A stretch of DNA of 33,257 nucleotides from Kiloniellaceae bacterium (GTDB lineage: Bacteria > Pseudomonadota > Alphaproteobacteria > Kiloniellales > J153): the NCBI GenBank assembly GCA_021776115.1, contig JAJFGN010000081.1, forward strand, positions 1 to 33,257, written 5' to 3'. Positions 1 through 8,070 of the stretch are shown here, piece by piece. The first letter of the stretch is position 1; each line of letters opens with the position of its first letter. The notes below the pieces were generated by a model. The model was not told the origin of the DNA and made no database searches. It saw only the letters and a list, made by a program, of their open reading frames with translations. The position numbers were made by a program, and so were the translations under genes.

Positions 1-3000
1 GTTGGCAACCTGGGCACCGGGACACTGCGCATCGAGAACGGGGCGCTGACCGCGGTCACTTCCGACGGCGGTAACAATGTCGATCTTGGCCGCGCCCTGA
101 GCGGCGATGGAACGGTCGTGGTCACGGGCGCCGGTTCGACCTTACGCACCATCGGCACCGACAACACGGTCCGGGTTGGGGCACTCGGCACGGGCAATTT
201 TGCCGCCGAGGCTGGCGCGACGGTCGAGACTCTCGATTTCAGAGTCGGCGACGGTGGCACGGGATCCGCGGCCCTCACCGGGCTCGGTACGACCTTGGTC
301 GTTTCCAGCGAAGGCGGTCGGTTCAACACGGCGAGTGGGTTCGATTTTTTGGCCGGCATCGTGACCGTCGGCGGTGACGGCGGCGTTGGTGGCGCTGGTG
401 TCGGCACCTTGAATGTGCTGGATCAGGCCAAAATTGAGATTCATCCGGGCCTGACTAACAATACCGATACCTCGGGGCCGGGGATGCAGATTGGGGAGGA
501 CGCCGGCAGCCGTGGCGCCGTTCTTGTCGATGGCACGGGGTCGCTCATCGACATCTCGCAAACCTCGCCGCTTATCAGCTTCGGGCCATTTTTACAGGTT
601 GGCGACAGCGGAGTCGGCAGTCTGACGATCCAAAACGAGGGCCGGGTCGCTTTGACCGGCAACGATTCGTTTGTCGCGGTGTCATTCAGGACTGGAAGCA
701 CCGGCCTCCTCGATATCAATAGCGGCGGTAAGTTGGCGGTGGACGGCGACGGCGACGCGGCCTTCATCACGATCGGCAGTCAGGCCAATACGAACGGCCG
801 CGTGGTCGTGGATGGCTCCAATGATCCCGTTGGCGCCCGCTCCGAAATTTTGCTGTCAAGCGGGCCCACGGGCGCGCAAGCATCCTTCCTCAGTGTCGGT
901 CTGCGCGGCACGGGCAGCCTCGACATCCTGGGCGGCGCGCGGGTGCGAATCGACGGCGAGACCGGTTTGTTCCCCGGTATAGAGATCGGCGGCGACCAGT
1001 CCACCGGCATCTTCGCGGGCGATGGCGCGGTCAGGGTTTCGGGAACCGACTCGGAACTTTCGATCGCCGGTAACGGCGGCATTATTCAGGTCGGCGATGG
1101 CGGGGCGGGGACCCTGTTGGTTACCGACAATGCCCTGGCGACAGCTTTGCAGTTGGACGTCGGGCGCTCCGGGACTGCGATCACGACGATATCGAACGGC
1201 GGACGGGTCGTTATCTCCAACGATGAAGGCACGTTCGATCCAAACGGAAATTTTGTGAACGAGGCCGGGTTCGTGCGCGTTGGCCGCTTCGCGGGCAGCG
1301 ACGGTACGCTCAACGTCTTGAGCGGTGGCGTTCTTGAAATCCGGGAGGGGCAGGGCGTCAACACCGACACCTTCGGCCCGGCTCTCTATATCAACCGGGA
1401 CGCGGGCAGCACCGGCGCGGTCCTGGTCAGTGGCGCGCGCTCGCAGATCAACATCACGCAGAGCACGCCCGCCGGTAACGATCCGAACGTCGATCCGGGG
1501 CCGACTCTGCGCACAGGTCAGTTCGGTGGCGATAGCTCCCTGACGATCGAGCAGGCCGGCCAGGTCAACCTCGCCGGCGAATCCGCGCAGGTCTTTGTTG
1601 GCGCCGGCGGCGGCACCCATAGCGTGACGATTCGATCCGGCGGCACGCTCAATATCGACGGGACAACCGGCAGCGGACGCCTGGTTATTGGCGACGGACA
1701 GGGTGCTGTGGGCGATATCAAGGTCACCGGGCCCGGCGCCGCGATTACGCTCGCCGGAAACGCGGACAGCGCGCTCGTCGTCGGCAGCCAAGGGCAAGGG
1801 ACTCTCACCATCGAAGACGGCGGCGCGGTCACCGTGAACGGCGCCTTCAGCAGTATTGCCGGCGGCGGGGGTTCCACTGGCACGGTCACGGTGCGCGGGC
1901 CACAAGCTAGTTTCACCGTCAATGGTGGGCTCACCGTGGGTGTCGGGACTTTCGGCACCGACGGGGTCCCCACAACCGGCACGCTAGAGCTATTCGGCGG
2001 CGGCACCGCGAGCGTGGCCGGTAATCTAACCGTCGCAGCCAACGACATCGACGTGACCGGCAGTGTTTTGGTTAGCGGCATGTCGACCCTGGAGGTCGTC
2101 GGCAATCTCCAGATCGGCGGGGCGAATTTCGGCGCCGGTCAAGTCACCATATTGAGCGGCGGCCACGTCGAGAAATTCGGCGGCTTCGGCATCGGCGCCA
2201 ATGCGACCATGACGGCCGGTTCCGGCTCGGTCGGCCTGGGCAGCAGCGGCGCCCTCAGCCTCAACAACGGCGGGGTGCTCAATCTGGGCGAGGCGCCGGG
2301 CACCTTCGAGATTCAGGGCGATTACGTTCAGAATTTCGGCGGCACGCTCAACCTGAAGCTGGGCTTGGGTGGCGCCAACGTCGTTGTCAACGGAACAGCG
2401 ACGTTCGCGCAGGGTGCGACGGTGCGCCTCGAACAACAGGCCGGGGTGCGTTTCGGTGACGCCATCGCGCTCACGGCCGCGTCGGCGCTCGGCATCACGA
2501 TCAACGATGTGATCGTCGAGACCGCCCCCGGATTTGGCGTGTTTCCACAAGTTGGCGTCACGACCGCCGGCTTCACAACCATCGTCGACCGCTTCGGGCA
2601 GATCACCGACGCGAACGTCGCCGACATCACCCAGGGGAACGGCGCCATTTCCGTGAACAATCAAACGGTGTTGGTCCTGGACGATATCGACAACACGGGC
2701 GCCGCTTTTCCGCTGGTCAATGTGGTGAGCACGCCGGGCCAGGTCTCGCGCGCCGCCTTCAACGCCGAAGTGCGGACGGGCCAGATTACTGTCGATGGCG
2801 AAGGAACCTCGCAGGCGACCTTCAACCAACAGACCTTCGCCGACGGCTTGACCGTGGGTCCCGCCGCCGCGGGAACCTCGCTCGCCGTCGTTGGCAGCCC
2901 GGGCTCCTTGAACCTGTCGAACTTCGCCACCGTCGGCAACACCGGCGCGGGCCTGGCCGAGCTTTTCGTACACGGGTCCATGAGCGTGCCGGGCCTGTTC

Positions 3001-6000
3001 ATCGGCAACAAGGCGGGCGCGCAAGGCCGCGTCACGGTGGACGGCGGCGACGTGGCGGTGACCAGCATGATCGTGGGCATCGAGGGCAACGGCGAACTGA
3101 TCCTCGCGCGCGGCGGAACCGCGACCGTCGCCTCGGGCGTAACCATCGGTAATGCCGCCGGCTCGACCGGAACGGTGACGGTGCGCGACGACGGCTCGAA
3201 ATTGGCCGTCGCCCAGAACATTTCCGTCGCCGACGGTTTCTTCGACACCAACACCGGCTTCGGCACCCCCGGCGCGGCGACGAGCGGCGCGCTGAACGTT
3301 TTGGACGGCGGCGTGGTCGAGGCCGGCGGCGACGTTTTCATCGCGCCGCGCGCGGATACGGCCGGCACGGTGAACGTCTCCGGCGCCGGGTCCCGCCTGG
3401 TGTCGACGACTCCGGCGGATCAATTCGCGCAGATTAGAGTTGGCACCGATTTCGGCGGCACCGGCGGCACGGGAACGCTTAACGTCGGGGCCGGCGGCGA
3501 GGTGCGCTTTCAGCGATTGTTAATCGGCGATGGCGCGGGCAGCACCGGGACGGTTACCGTCAGCGGTGCGGGCGCGCGCCTTATTACATTCGGCGAGCAA
3601 GTGGGCGGCGATACCAACACTATCCGCTTCGGCGCCGGCGACGGCACGCTCACGGTCTCGAACGGTGGGTTTTTGAGTGCGGGCGTGGTTAGCGTAACAG
3701 GTACTGGGGTTGATCGCCTGGTCGTGACTGGTCTGGGTTCCATTGTGCGTTTGTCCGGCGACGAGGGCTTCTCTTTCGGCGATCCGCGTGAGGGTGGCTT
3801 CCTTCGCTCCGGGGGTCAAGATGGCGAGTCTGGCGCGATCGAGGTCAATGACGGTGGCAAGATATTCATCACTTCCAGCCCCACGCAATTCGGCCCCGCC
3901 CTACAGATCGCACGCAACGACGGCAGCACGGGCGAGGTCACGATCGATGGGGCGGGCACCGCGCCGGGCGAAACTTTCATCGAAATTTCCACGACCAACC
4001 TGGTGACCGACCCCGATAGTTTTGGCCCAATCCTGGTTATTCATAACGGCGCGGGCACAGTGAACATAATCAATGGCGGTGAGCTGCGTGTGATTGGCGA
4101 CGATGCCGCCGCAGTCATCTCGAACAACCGCTTTGACATCCCGGCGCAACTGCCCCTTAGCACAGTAACGATCAGTACCGGTGGCAAGCTGATCGTCGAC
4201 AGCGGCACGAACCCGAATGGCGCCGAGATCGTCATCGGTCAGAAAGTTAACAGCAATGGCAAGATCGTCGTGGACGGGACGAACGACACGGCGACCATGC
4301 GCTCTGAGATTTTGTTGAGCGGTGGCGCGGCCGGGCAGCAGGCGGCGTTTTTCAACGTCGGCTCGAATGGTACCGGCACCCTTGACGTGCTGGGCGGTGC
4401 GCGCCTTCTGATCGACGGCAAGACCGGCGTCTTCCCCGGAATGACCATCGGCGGAACATCGATGCGCGCGGGTGGCACCGGCGCGGTGACTGTGAGCGGG
4501 ACCGGCTCGGAGATAGGGATTGTCGGCGATACCGGCGTCCTCCAGGTCGGACGAAATGGGGCCGGAGTCCTGAACGTGGAGGAAGGCGGTTCGGTCAGCG
4601 GCGCGACCTTCTCGACGGTCGGATGGTCGTCCGTCAGCACGGGCACTTTGATCGTGACGGGGTTGGGGTCGTTGTTCTCTCTCACAGGCACTGCGAGCGC
4701 GGCGGCCGCGGCCGTCGATCCCCTCACCACCGCGGGTCAGGGGGCGTTCCTGACTGTTGGCCGGGAAGGGACTGGAAGGGTCGAAGTAACGAACGGCGCC
4801 TCGATCACGATCGACGGCCTGGCCGGGGATTTCGCCGGATTCCAGGTTGGACGCAATGCCGGCTCGGACGGCACCATCGTTGTGGATGGCGCGAACTCAA
4901 ACATTACAGTGCTGACGACGACGACCGGTTCGGATTCGGGATACGTCGCCATCGGACGATCCGGGACCGGCCGGCTTGAGATCACGGATGGGGCTAGCGT
5001 GACCGCCGCGCCTAAAGGAGTGTTTTTCATCGGTGGCGATGCACTGACGACACCGGGCACTGGCACGGTCCTGGTGCAAGGGACAAGCACCAACGTCTCC
5101 ACGCTCAACGCGGGCGCTTTCCTGCTGGTCGGCATGGATTTCGACTACACGGCCAACACACCGCTGGGCGCGGGGACCGGCGGCACGGGCACGCTGACCA
5201 TCGGCGAGTTCGGGACCGTCAACGCGGATCAAATCTTCGTCGGCACGGGCGGCACGCTCGGCGGTACCGGCAATCTCAACGCCGCGACGGTCACGATAGA
5301 CGGCGGTACCGTCGCGGCCGGTTTCTCGGCTGGGACGCTGGGCATCACGGGCGATTTCGTTTTGCGCGATGGCGTGATGGATATGGAGCTTGGCGGCACC
5401 GTCTTGGGCCAATCCGATCTGATCGACATCGGCGGTGCGGCGCAAGTCCTGGGCGGCCGCTTCGATTTCCAGATGATCGACGGTTATGTGGCACAGGCGG
5501 GCGACGAGATTGTCATTCTCAACGCGGCGGGCGGGTTGAGCGCCAATGCGCAGGACGTGTCGCTGGCCTTTTCCGGCGTCACCGCCGACTTCCAATTCGA
5601 AGTGAGTTTCGGCGCCGACGCCGTCACCTTCACCGCCTTGAACGACGCCACACCGGGCAACAGCACGATTTTCTGGGGCGGCGATCTGGACGATGTTTTC
5701 CACGGCGGCAGCGGCGACGATCTTATCTTCGGCGGCGGTGGCGCGGATATCCTGTTCGGAAATGCGGGGGCCGACACCCTAACCGGCGGGGCCGGCGCGG
5801 ACACCTTCGCGCTCGGCGTTGGCGATGGTGGGGCGTCAATCGACTTGGCCGATGTCATCACCGATTTCGAGGATGGAGTAGATCTTATCGGCCTAACCGG
5901 CGGGCTCGGCTTCGCCGAGTTGAGTCGGACCGACAATGGCGCCGGGGGCACGGTCGTCTCCGTCGCCGCCGAGATCCTGGTGGTGGTGGACGGCATCGCC

Positions 6001-6039
6001 CCCAATTTGCTCGACGAGACGGACTTCACGATCGTTTAG
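1..6039 (+). CDS. Giant RTX exoprotein with T5SS/PEP-CTERM-type repeats (5' truncated)
   Basis: The reading frame is open from base 1, so the true start lies upstream. The visible part is about 2012 residues of low-complexity Gly/Thr/Val/Asp-rich sequence. It is built from repeats of the form G-S-x-G-x-V-x-V-x-G-x-G-S followed by L-x-V-G-x-x-G-x-G-x-L, the pattern of the T5SS/PEP-CTERM-associated repeat, expected to fold as a long beta-helix. The C-terminus carries Asp-rich RTX nonapeptides (GGSGDD, GGGGAD, GNAGAD, GGAGAD) and ends in DETDFTIV, an acidic-hydrophobic tail typical of type I secretion substrates. There is no autotransporter barrel at the end, so export by a TolC/HlyBD-type ABC machine is inferred; no such genes lie in the window. 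It is probably an adhesin or surface-layer-like protein. The SapC-family gene follows 122 bases downstream. Family and secretion route are well supported; the exact role is unknown. Confidence 0.85.
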   Translation, partial: VGNLGTGTLRIENGALTAVTSDGGNNVDLGRALSGDGTVVVTGAGSTLRTIGTDNTVRVGALGTGNFAAEAGATVETLDFRVGDGGTGSAALTGLGTTLVVSSEGGRFNTASGFDFLAGIVTVGGDGGVGGAGVGTLNVLDQAKIEIHPGLTNNTDTSGPGMQIGEDAGSRGAVLVDGTGSLIDISQTSPLISFGPFLQVGDSGVGSLTIQNEGRVALTGNDSFVAVSFRTGSTGLLDINSGGKLAVDGDGDAAFITIGSQANTNGRVVVDGSNDPVGARSEILLSSGPTGAQASFLSVGLRGTGSLDILGGARVRIDGETGLFPGIEIGGDQSTGIFAGDGAVRVSGTDSELSIAGNGGIIQVGDGGAGTLLVTDNALATALQLDVGRSGTAITTISNGGRVVISNDEGTFDPNGNFVNEAGFVRVGRFAGSDGTLNVLSGGVLEIREGQGVNTDTFGPALYINRDAGSTGAVLVSGARSQINITQSTPAGNDPNVDPGPTLRTGQFGGDSSLTIEQAGQVNLAGESAQVFVGAGGGTHSVTIRSGGTLNIDGTTGSGRLVIGDGQGAVGDIKVTGPGAAITLAGNADSALVVGSQGQGTLTIEDGGAVTVNGAFSSIAGGGGSTGTVTVRGPQASFTVNGGLTVGVGTFGTDGVPTTGTLELFGGGTASVAGNLTVAANDIDVTGSVLVSGMSTLEVVGNLQIGGANFGAGQVTILSGGHVEKFGGFGIGANATMTAGSGSVGLGSSGALSLNNGGVLNLGEAPGTFEIQGDYVQNFGGTLNLKLGLGGANVVVNGTATFAQGATVRLEQQAGVRFGDAIALTAASALGITINDVIVETAPGFGVFPQVGVTTAGFTTIVDRFGQITDANVADITQGNGAISVNNQTVLVLDDIDNTGAAFPLVNVVSTPGQVSRAAFNAEVRTGQITVDGEGTSQATFNQQTFADGLTVGPAAAGTSLAVVGSPGSLNLSNFATVGNTGAGLAELFVHGSMSVPGLFIGNKAGAQGRVTVDGGDVAVTSMIVGIEGNGELILARGGTATVASGVTIGNAAGSTGTVTVRDDGSKLAVAQNISVADGFFDTNTGFGTPGAATSGALNVLDGGVVEAGGDVFIAPRADTAGTVNVSGAGSRLVSTTPADQFAQIRVGTDFGGTGGTGTLNVGAGGEVRFQRLLIGDGAGSTGTVTVSGAGARLITFGEQVGGDTNTIRFGAGDGTLTVSNGGFLSAGVVSVTGTGVDRLVVTGLGSIVRLSGDEGFSFGDPREGGFLRSGGQDGESGAIEVNDGGKIFITSSPTQFGPALQIARNDGSTGEVTIDGAGTAPGETFIEISTTNLVTDPDSFGPILVIHNGAGTVNIINGGELRVIGDDAAAVISNNRFDIPAQLPLSTVTISTGGKLIVDSGTNPNGAEIVIGQKVNSNGKIVVDGTNDTATMRSEILLSGGAAGQQAAFFNVGSNGTGTLDVLGGARLLIDGKTGVFPGMTIGGTSMRAGGTGAVTVSGTGSEIGIVGDTGVLQVGRNGAGVLNVEEGGSVSGATFSTVGWSSVSTGTLIVTGLGSLFSLTGTASAAAAAVDPLTTAGQGAFLTVGREGTGRVEVTNGASITIDGLAGDFAGFQVGRNAGSDGTIVVDGANSNITVLTTTTGSDSGYVAIGRSGTGRLEITDGASVTAAPKGVFFIGGDALTTPGTGTVLVQGTSTNVSTLNAGAFLLVGMDFDYTANTPLGAGTGGTGTLTIGEFGTVNADQIFVGTGGTLGGTGNLNAATVTIDGGTVAAGFSAGTLGITGDFVLRDGVMDMELGGTVLGQSDLIDIGGAAQVLGGRFDFQMIDGYVAQAGDEIVILNAAGGLSANAQDVSLAFSGVTADFQFEVSFGADAVTFTALNDATPGNSTIFWGGDLDDVFHGGSGDDLIFGGGGADILFGNAGADTLTGGAGADTFALGVGDGGASIDLADVITDFEDGVDLIGLTGGLGFAELSRTDNGAGGTVVSVAAEILVVVDGIAPNLLDETDFTIV
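775..1125 (+). repeat. Duplicated beta-repeat module, copy A
   Basis: This in-frame segment encodes about 117 residues that closely match a second segment at 4237-4587. Shared landmarks in order are NGxxVVDGxND, RSEILLS, GTGxLDxLGGAR, IDGxTGxFPG, VSGTxSE and a final QVGxxGAG. A related upstream stretch starting near 460 (NTDTSGP, then GSRGAVLVDG) also has a partner near 1360 (NTDTFGP, then GSTGAVLVSG). The gene therefore grew by segmental duplication of several repeat units, not by single-repeat slippage alone. Confidence 0.7.
4237..4587 (+). repeat. Duplicated beta-repeat module, copy C
   Basis: This is the diverged second copy of the module at 775-1125, in the same reading frame and of the same length. 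It keeps NGKIVVDGTND, RSEILLSGG, GTGTLDVLGGAR, IDGKTGVFPG and VSGTGSE. The divergence between copies suggests an old duplication or relaxed selection on surface-exposed turns. Confidence 0.7.
5701..5808 (+). repeat. RTX calcium-binding nonapeptide repeats
   Basis: Four consecutive RTX units lie at the C-terminal end of the giant protein, each with the GG-x-G-x-D core: GGSGDD, GGGGAD, GNAGAD and GGAGAD, followed by TFAL. In RTX proteins such units form a calcium-binding parallel beta-roll that folds after export. Four units is a short array, typical of one block that supports type I secretion rather than the long arrays of toxins. Confidence 0.85.
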
Positions 6040-6161
6040 CGCCCCTGCCGTTTAGCTCTCCTGCTCGAAACCGGCCCGCATCGCTTGATCCTGCGGCCCA
6101 GGCGGGTAAAGCTGCGCGCCAAGCACGAAACGTTTTCCAGCGGTGAAGGACGGTTGAGATC

Positions 6162-6995
6162 ATGCAAGACGAGAACCAAGGCCCAGGCGGCAACGGTGCG
6201 CAGCCCTCCGGACACACGGATGGGGCCGGAACGGGCATGGCTCCAGGGGAGGGCCAGGGCGCGGCGGCACAGCTTCCCCTGTTCTATAGCGCGCCGGAGC
6301 CGCTGCAAGAGGCGCGCTTCGCGGGTAAGGGTTTGCGCAAGACGGTCGATTACCGCTTTGCCGCCAAGGCCCATGCCGTGGCCTTGCACGCGCAGGAGTT
6401 CCGCTTCGCGGCGGCCCACTATCCAATCGTGTTCTCCGACGATGCGTCGAGCATGCCGCTTGCGGTATTGGGCTACCGGGAAGGGCAGAACCTTTTTGTC
6501 GACGCCCAGGGACAATGGACCGAGGGCGCCTATGTGCCCGCCTATGTGCGCCGCTATCCCTTCGTGATCGGCCAGGGTCCCAAGCCGGAGGAACCGATCC
6601 TGTATCTGGACCGGGCCAGCGACATCCTGGTCGATATGCCCGCCGAAGCGGACGGCGGTGCCGACGTCGATCCACTCTTTGTCGAAGGTGCCCCGAGCGA
6701 GCGCATCAAGCAAGCGCTGGAATTCTGCGGCGCCTTTCAACAGCAAGCGCCGCTCACGCTGGCCTTCGTCGAAGCGATCGGCAAGCACGAGCTTCTGGAG
6801 ACCAAGGAGATCAGGCTGGAGCTGCCGGAGGGTAAGCATCAGCTTCTGACCGGTCTGCGCATTGTCGACGAGGCCAAGTTCAACGCCCTGCCGGACGAAG
6901 AGTACCTAAATTGGCGCCGTAAAGGATGGGTCGCCGCCGTGTATTGGCACTGGGCCTCGATGGACAACTTCCGCCGGATGGTGCGGGGAGTATAG
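6162..6995 (+). CDS. SapC family protein
   Basis: This 277-residue protein has the SapC-family signature: an N-terminal LPLFYSAPEPL segment, a central FAAAHYPIVF motif, an AVLGYREGQNLFVDAQGQW block, then YVPAYVRRYPFVI. SapC was first described in the Campylobacter fetus surface-array locus, and in alphaproteobacteria homologues often sit beside genes for RTX or S-layer-like exoproteins. The same arrangement occurs here, 122 bases after the giant RTX gene and on the same strand. The first 30 residues are Gly/Pro-rich and without a signal peptide, so a cytoplasmic location is likely. The start ATG has a GAAGGA ribosome-binding site about 11 bases upstream. The biochemical role of the family is not established; assistance in exoprotein secretion or attachment is inference. 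Confidence 0.85.
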   Translation: MQDENQGPGGNGAQPSGHTDGAGTGMAPGEGQGAAAQLPLFYSAPEPLQEARFAGKGLRKTVDYRFAAKAHAVALHAQEFRFAAAHYPIVFSDDASSMPLAVLGYREGQNLFVDAQGQWTEGAYVPAYVRRYPFVIGQGPKPEEPILYLDRASDILVDMPAEADGGADVDPLFVEGAPSERIKQALEFCGAFQQQAPLTLAFVEAIGKHELLETKEIRLELPEGKHQLLTGLRIVDEAKFNALPDEEYLNWRRKGWVAAVYWHWASMDNFRRMVRGV

Positions 6996-7068
6996 CGCCG
7001 GCGGGGGACGCCGGCCGCAACGCTTACACTAAGCGCCTCTCGCGGGGCCAGAAAACAGGGAGAGAAAG

Positions 7069-8025
7069 ATGAAACACATCGCCGGATTCGCGCTTGCGAG
7101 CGCCCTTGCGACCGCGACGCTCGTGCCCGCCCAGGCCGAAACGCGCGTGACCTATAAGTCCGCGAAAACCACGTCCTCCTATTACCAGATGGCGGTGCAA
7201 ATCGCCGAGGCGATGAAGGCCGGTTCCGATGGCGGCATTATCGTGACGGTCGAGGAGAGCCAGGGCTCGGTGCAGAACGTGATGGAGGTGCGGGCGCGCG
7301 GCGGCGACTACGTCTTCACCACGCCTCCGGTCCTGGTCAGGCTTGCCCAGAGCGGTAAGGCGATGTTCAAGGACAAGGGCGATCCGAAGTTCAACGAAAT
7401 TAGGGCGCTGTTCCCGATTCCCTCATTGACCATGCATTTCGTGATGTCCGAGAAAAGCGGGGTCACGGATCTAGCCGGCCTCGAGGGCAAGACGATCCTG
7501 CTCGGTAAAGGCTCTTTCGGCGCGCGCGAGGGCGCGAAGTATTTCAAACTCTTCGGACTCGAAGGCAAGGTCGGTATTGCCGACGTGGAGCTGTCGAACG
7601 CGGTTCCCGCGCTCAAGAACGGGCAGATCGATGGTTTCGTGACCGCCGGCTCCTTCCCGGCGCCCAATGTGATCGAGGCCGCCGCCGGGACCGGCGTCAC
7701 GGTTCTCTCGCTCAACGACGACCAGATCGCGGCCACCAAGCGCACGCGCCTTGTAATCCCCGCCGGCACTTATGCCGGTCAGGATAAGGACATCGTGACC
7801 ACCTCGCTACCGGTGGTCGCCTACGCCACCACGTCGATGGATGACGAGACCGCCTACCAACTCGCGAAGACCTATTGGAAGCAGAAAGCCAAAATGGGCG
7901 AATCCGCACCGTGGTGGAACGGGGTCGGCGAGGGCTTGATGGGCAACATCACCGGCAAGATCCATCCCGGCGCCATCCGCTATTACAAGGAAGCGGGCGT
8001 GGCGCTGACGGACGCGCAAATGTAA
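7069..8025 (+). CDS. TAXI-family TRAP transporter solute receptor
   Basis: This 318-residue protein starts with a clear Sec signal peptide (MKHIAGFALASALATATLVPAQA, cleavage before ETRVTY), placing it in the periplasm. The mature part follows the TAXI receptor plan: SSYYQMAVQIAEAMK near the N-terminus, VEESQGSVQNV, a lobe-crossing segment LLGKGSFGAREGAKYF, then VPALKNGQIDGFVTAG and a C-terminal HPGAIRYYKEAGV. TAXI receptors bind organic acids or amino acids and deliver them to a fused TRAP permease, which is the next gene. The start ATG follows an AGGGAGAGA ribosome-binding site. The gene belongs to a two-gene operon, and a hairpin at the stop codon may stabilise the upstream message. The ligand cannot be told from sequence. 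Confidence 0.9.
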   Translation: MKHIAGFALASALATATLVPAQAETRVTYKSAKTTSSYYQMAVQIAEAMKAGSDGGIIVTVEESQGSVQNVMEVRARGGDYVFTTPPVLVRLAQSGKAMFKDKGDPKFNEIRALFPIPSLTMHFVMSEKSGVTDLAGLEGKTILLGKGSFGAREGAKYFKLFGLEGKVGIADVELSNAVPALKNGQIDGFVTAGSFPAPNVIEAAAGTGVTVLSLNDDQIAATKRTRLVIPAGTYAGQDKDIVTTSLPVVAYATTSMDDETAYQLAKTYWKQKAKMGESAPWWNGVGEGLMGNITGKIHPGAIRYYKEAGVALTDAQM

Positions 8026-8051
8026 CTGCCGCGAAACGGCAAGGCAGTTAC
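8022..8051 (+). promoter_or_regulatory. Intercistronic hairpin at the TAXI receptor stop codon
   Basis: Perfect 9-base arms, GTAACTGCC (8022-8030) and GGCAGTTAC (8043-8051), with a further inner pairing GCCG/CGGC. The left arm contains the receptor stop codon TAA. There is no T-run, so it is not a standard terminator. A hairpin here is well placed to protect the receptor message from 3' decay, giving more receptor than permease. That role is inferred. Confidence 0.55.
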
Positions 8052-8070
8052 CCGGGCGCAAGGGCACCTC

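Noticed and set aside
2026-3423. Long open frame on the minus strand (465 codons)
   Set aside because: It is antisense to the repeat protein; its His/Arg/Ala-rich translation shows no domain and mirrors the GC-rich repeats.
6998-7016. GCCGGC hairpin after the SapC gene
   Set aside because: GCCGGC is self-complementary and common in GC-rich DNA; no T-run follows, so a terminator is not supported.
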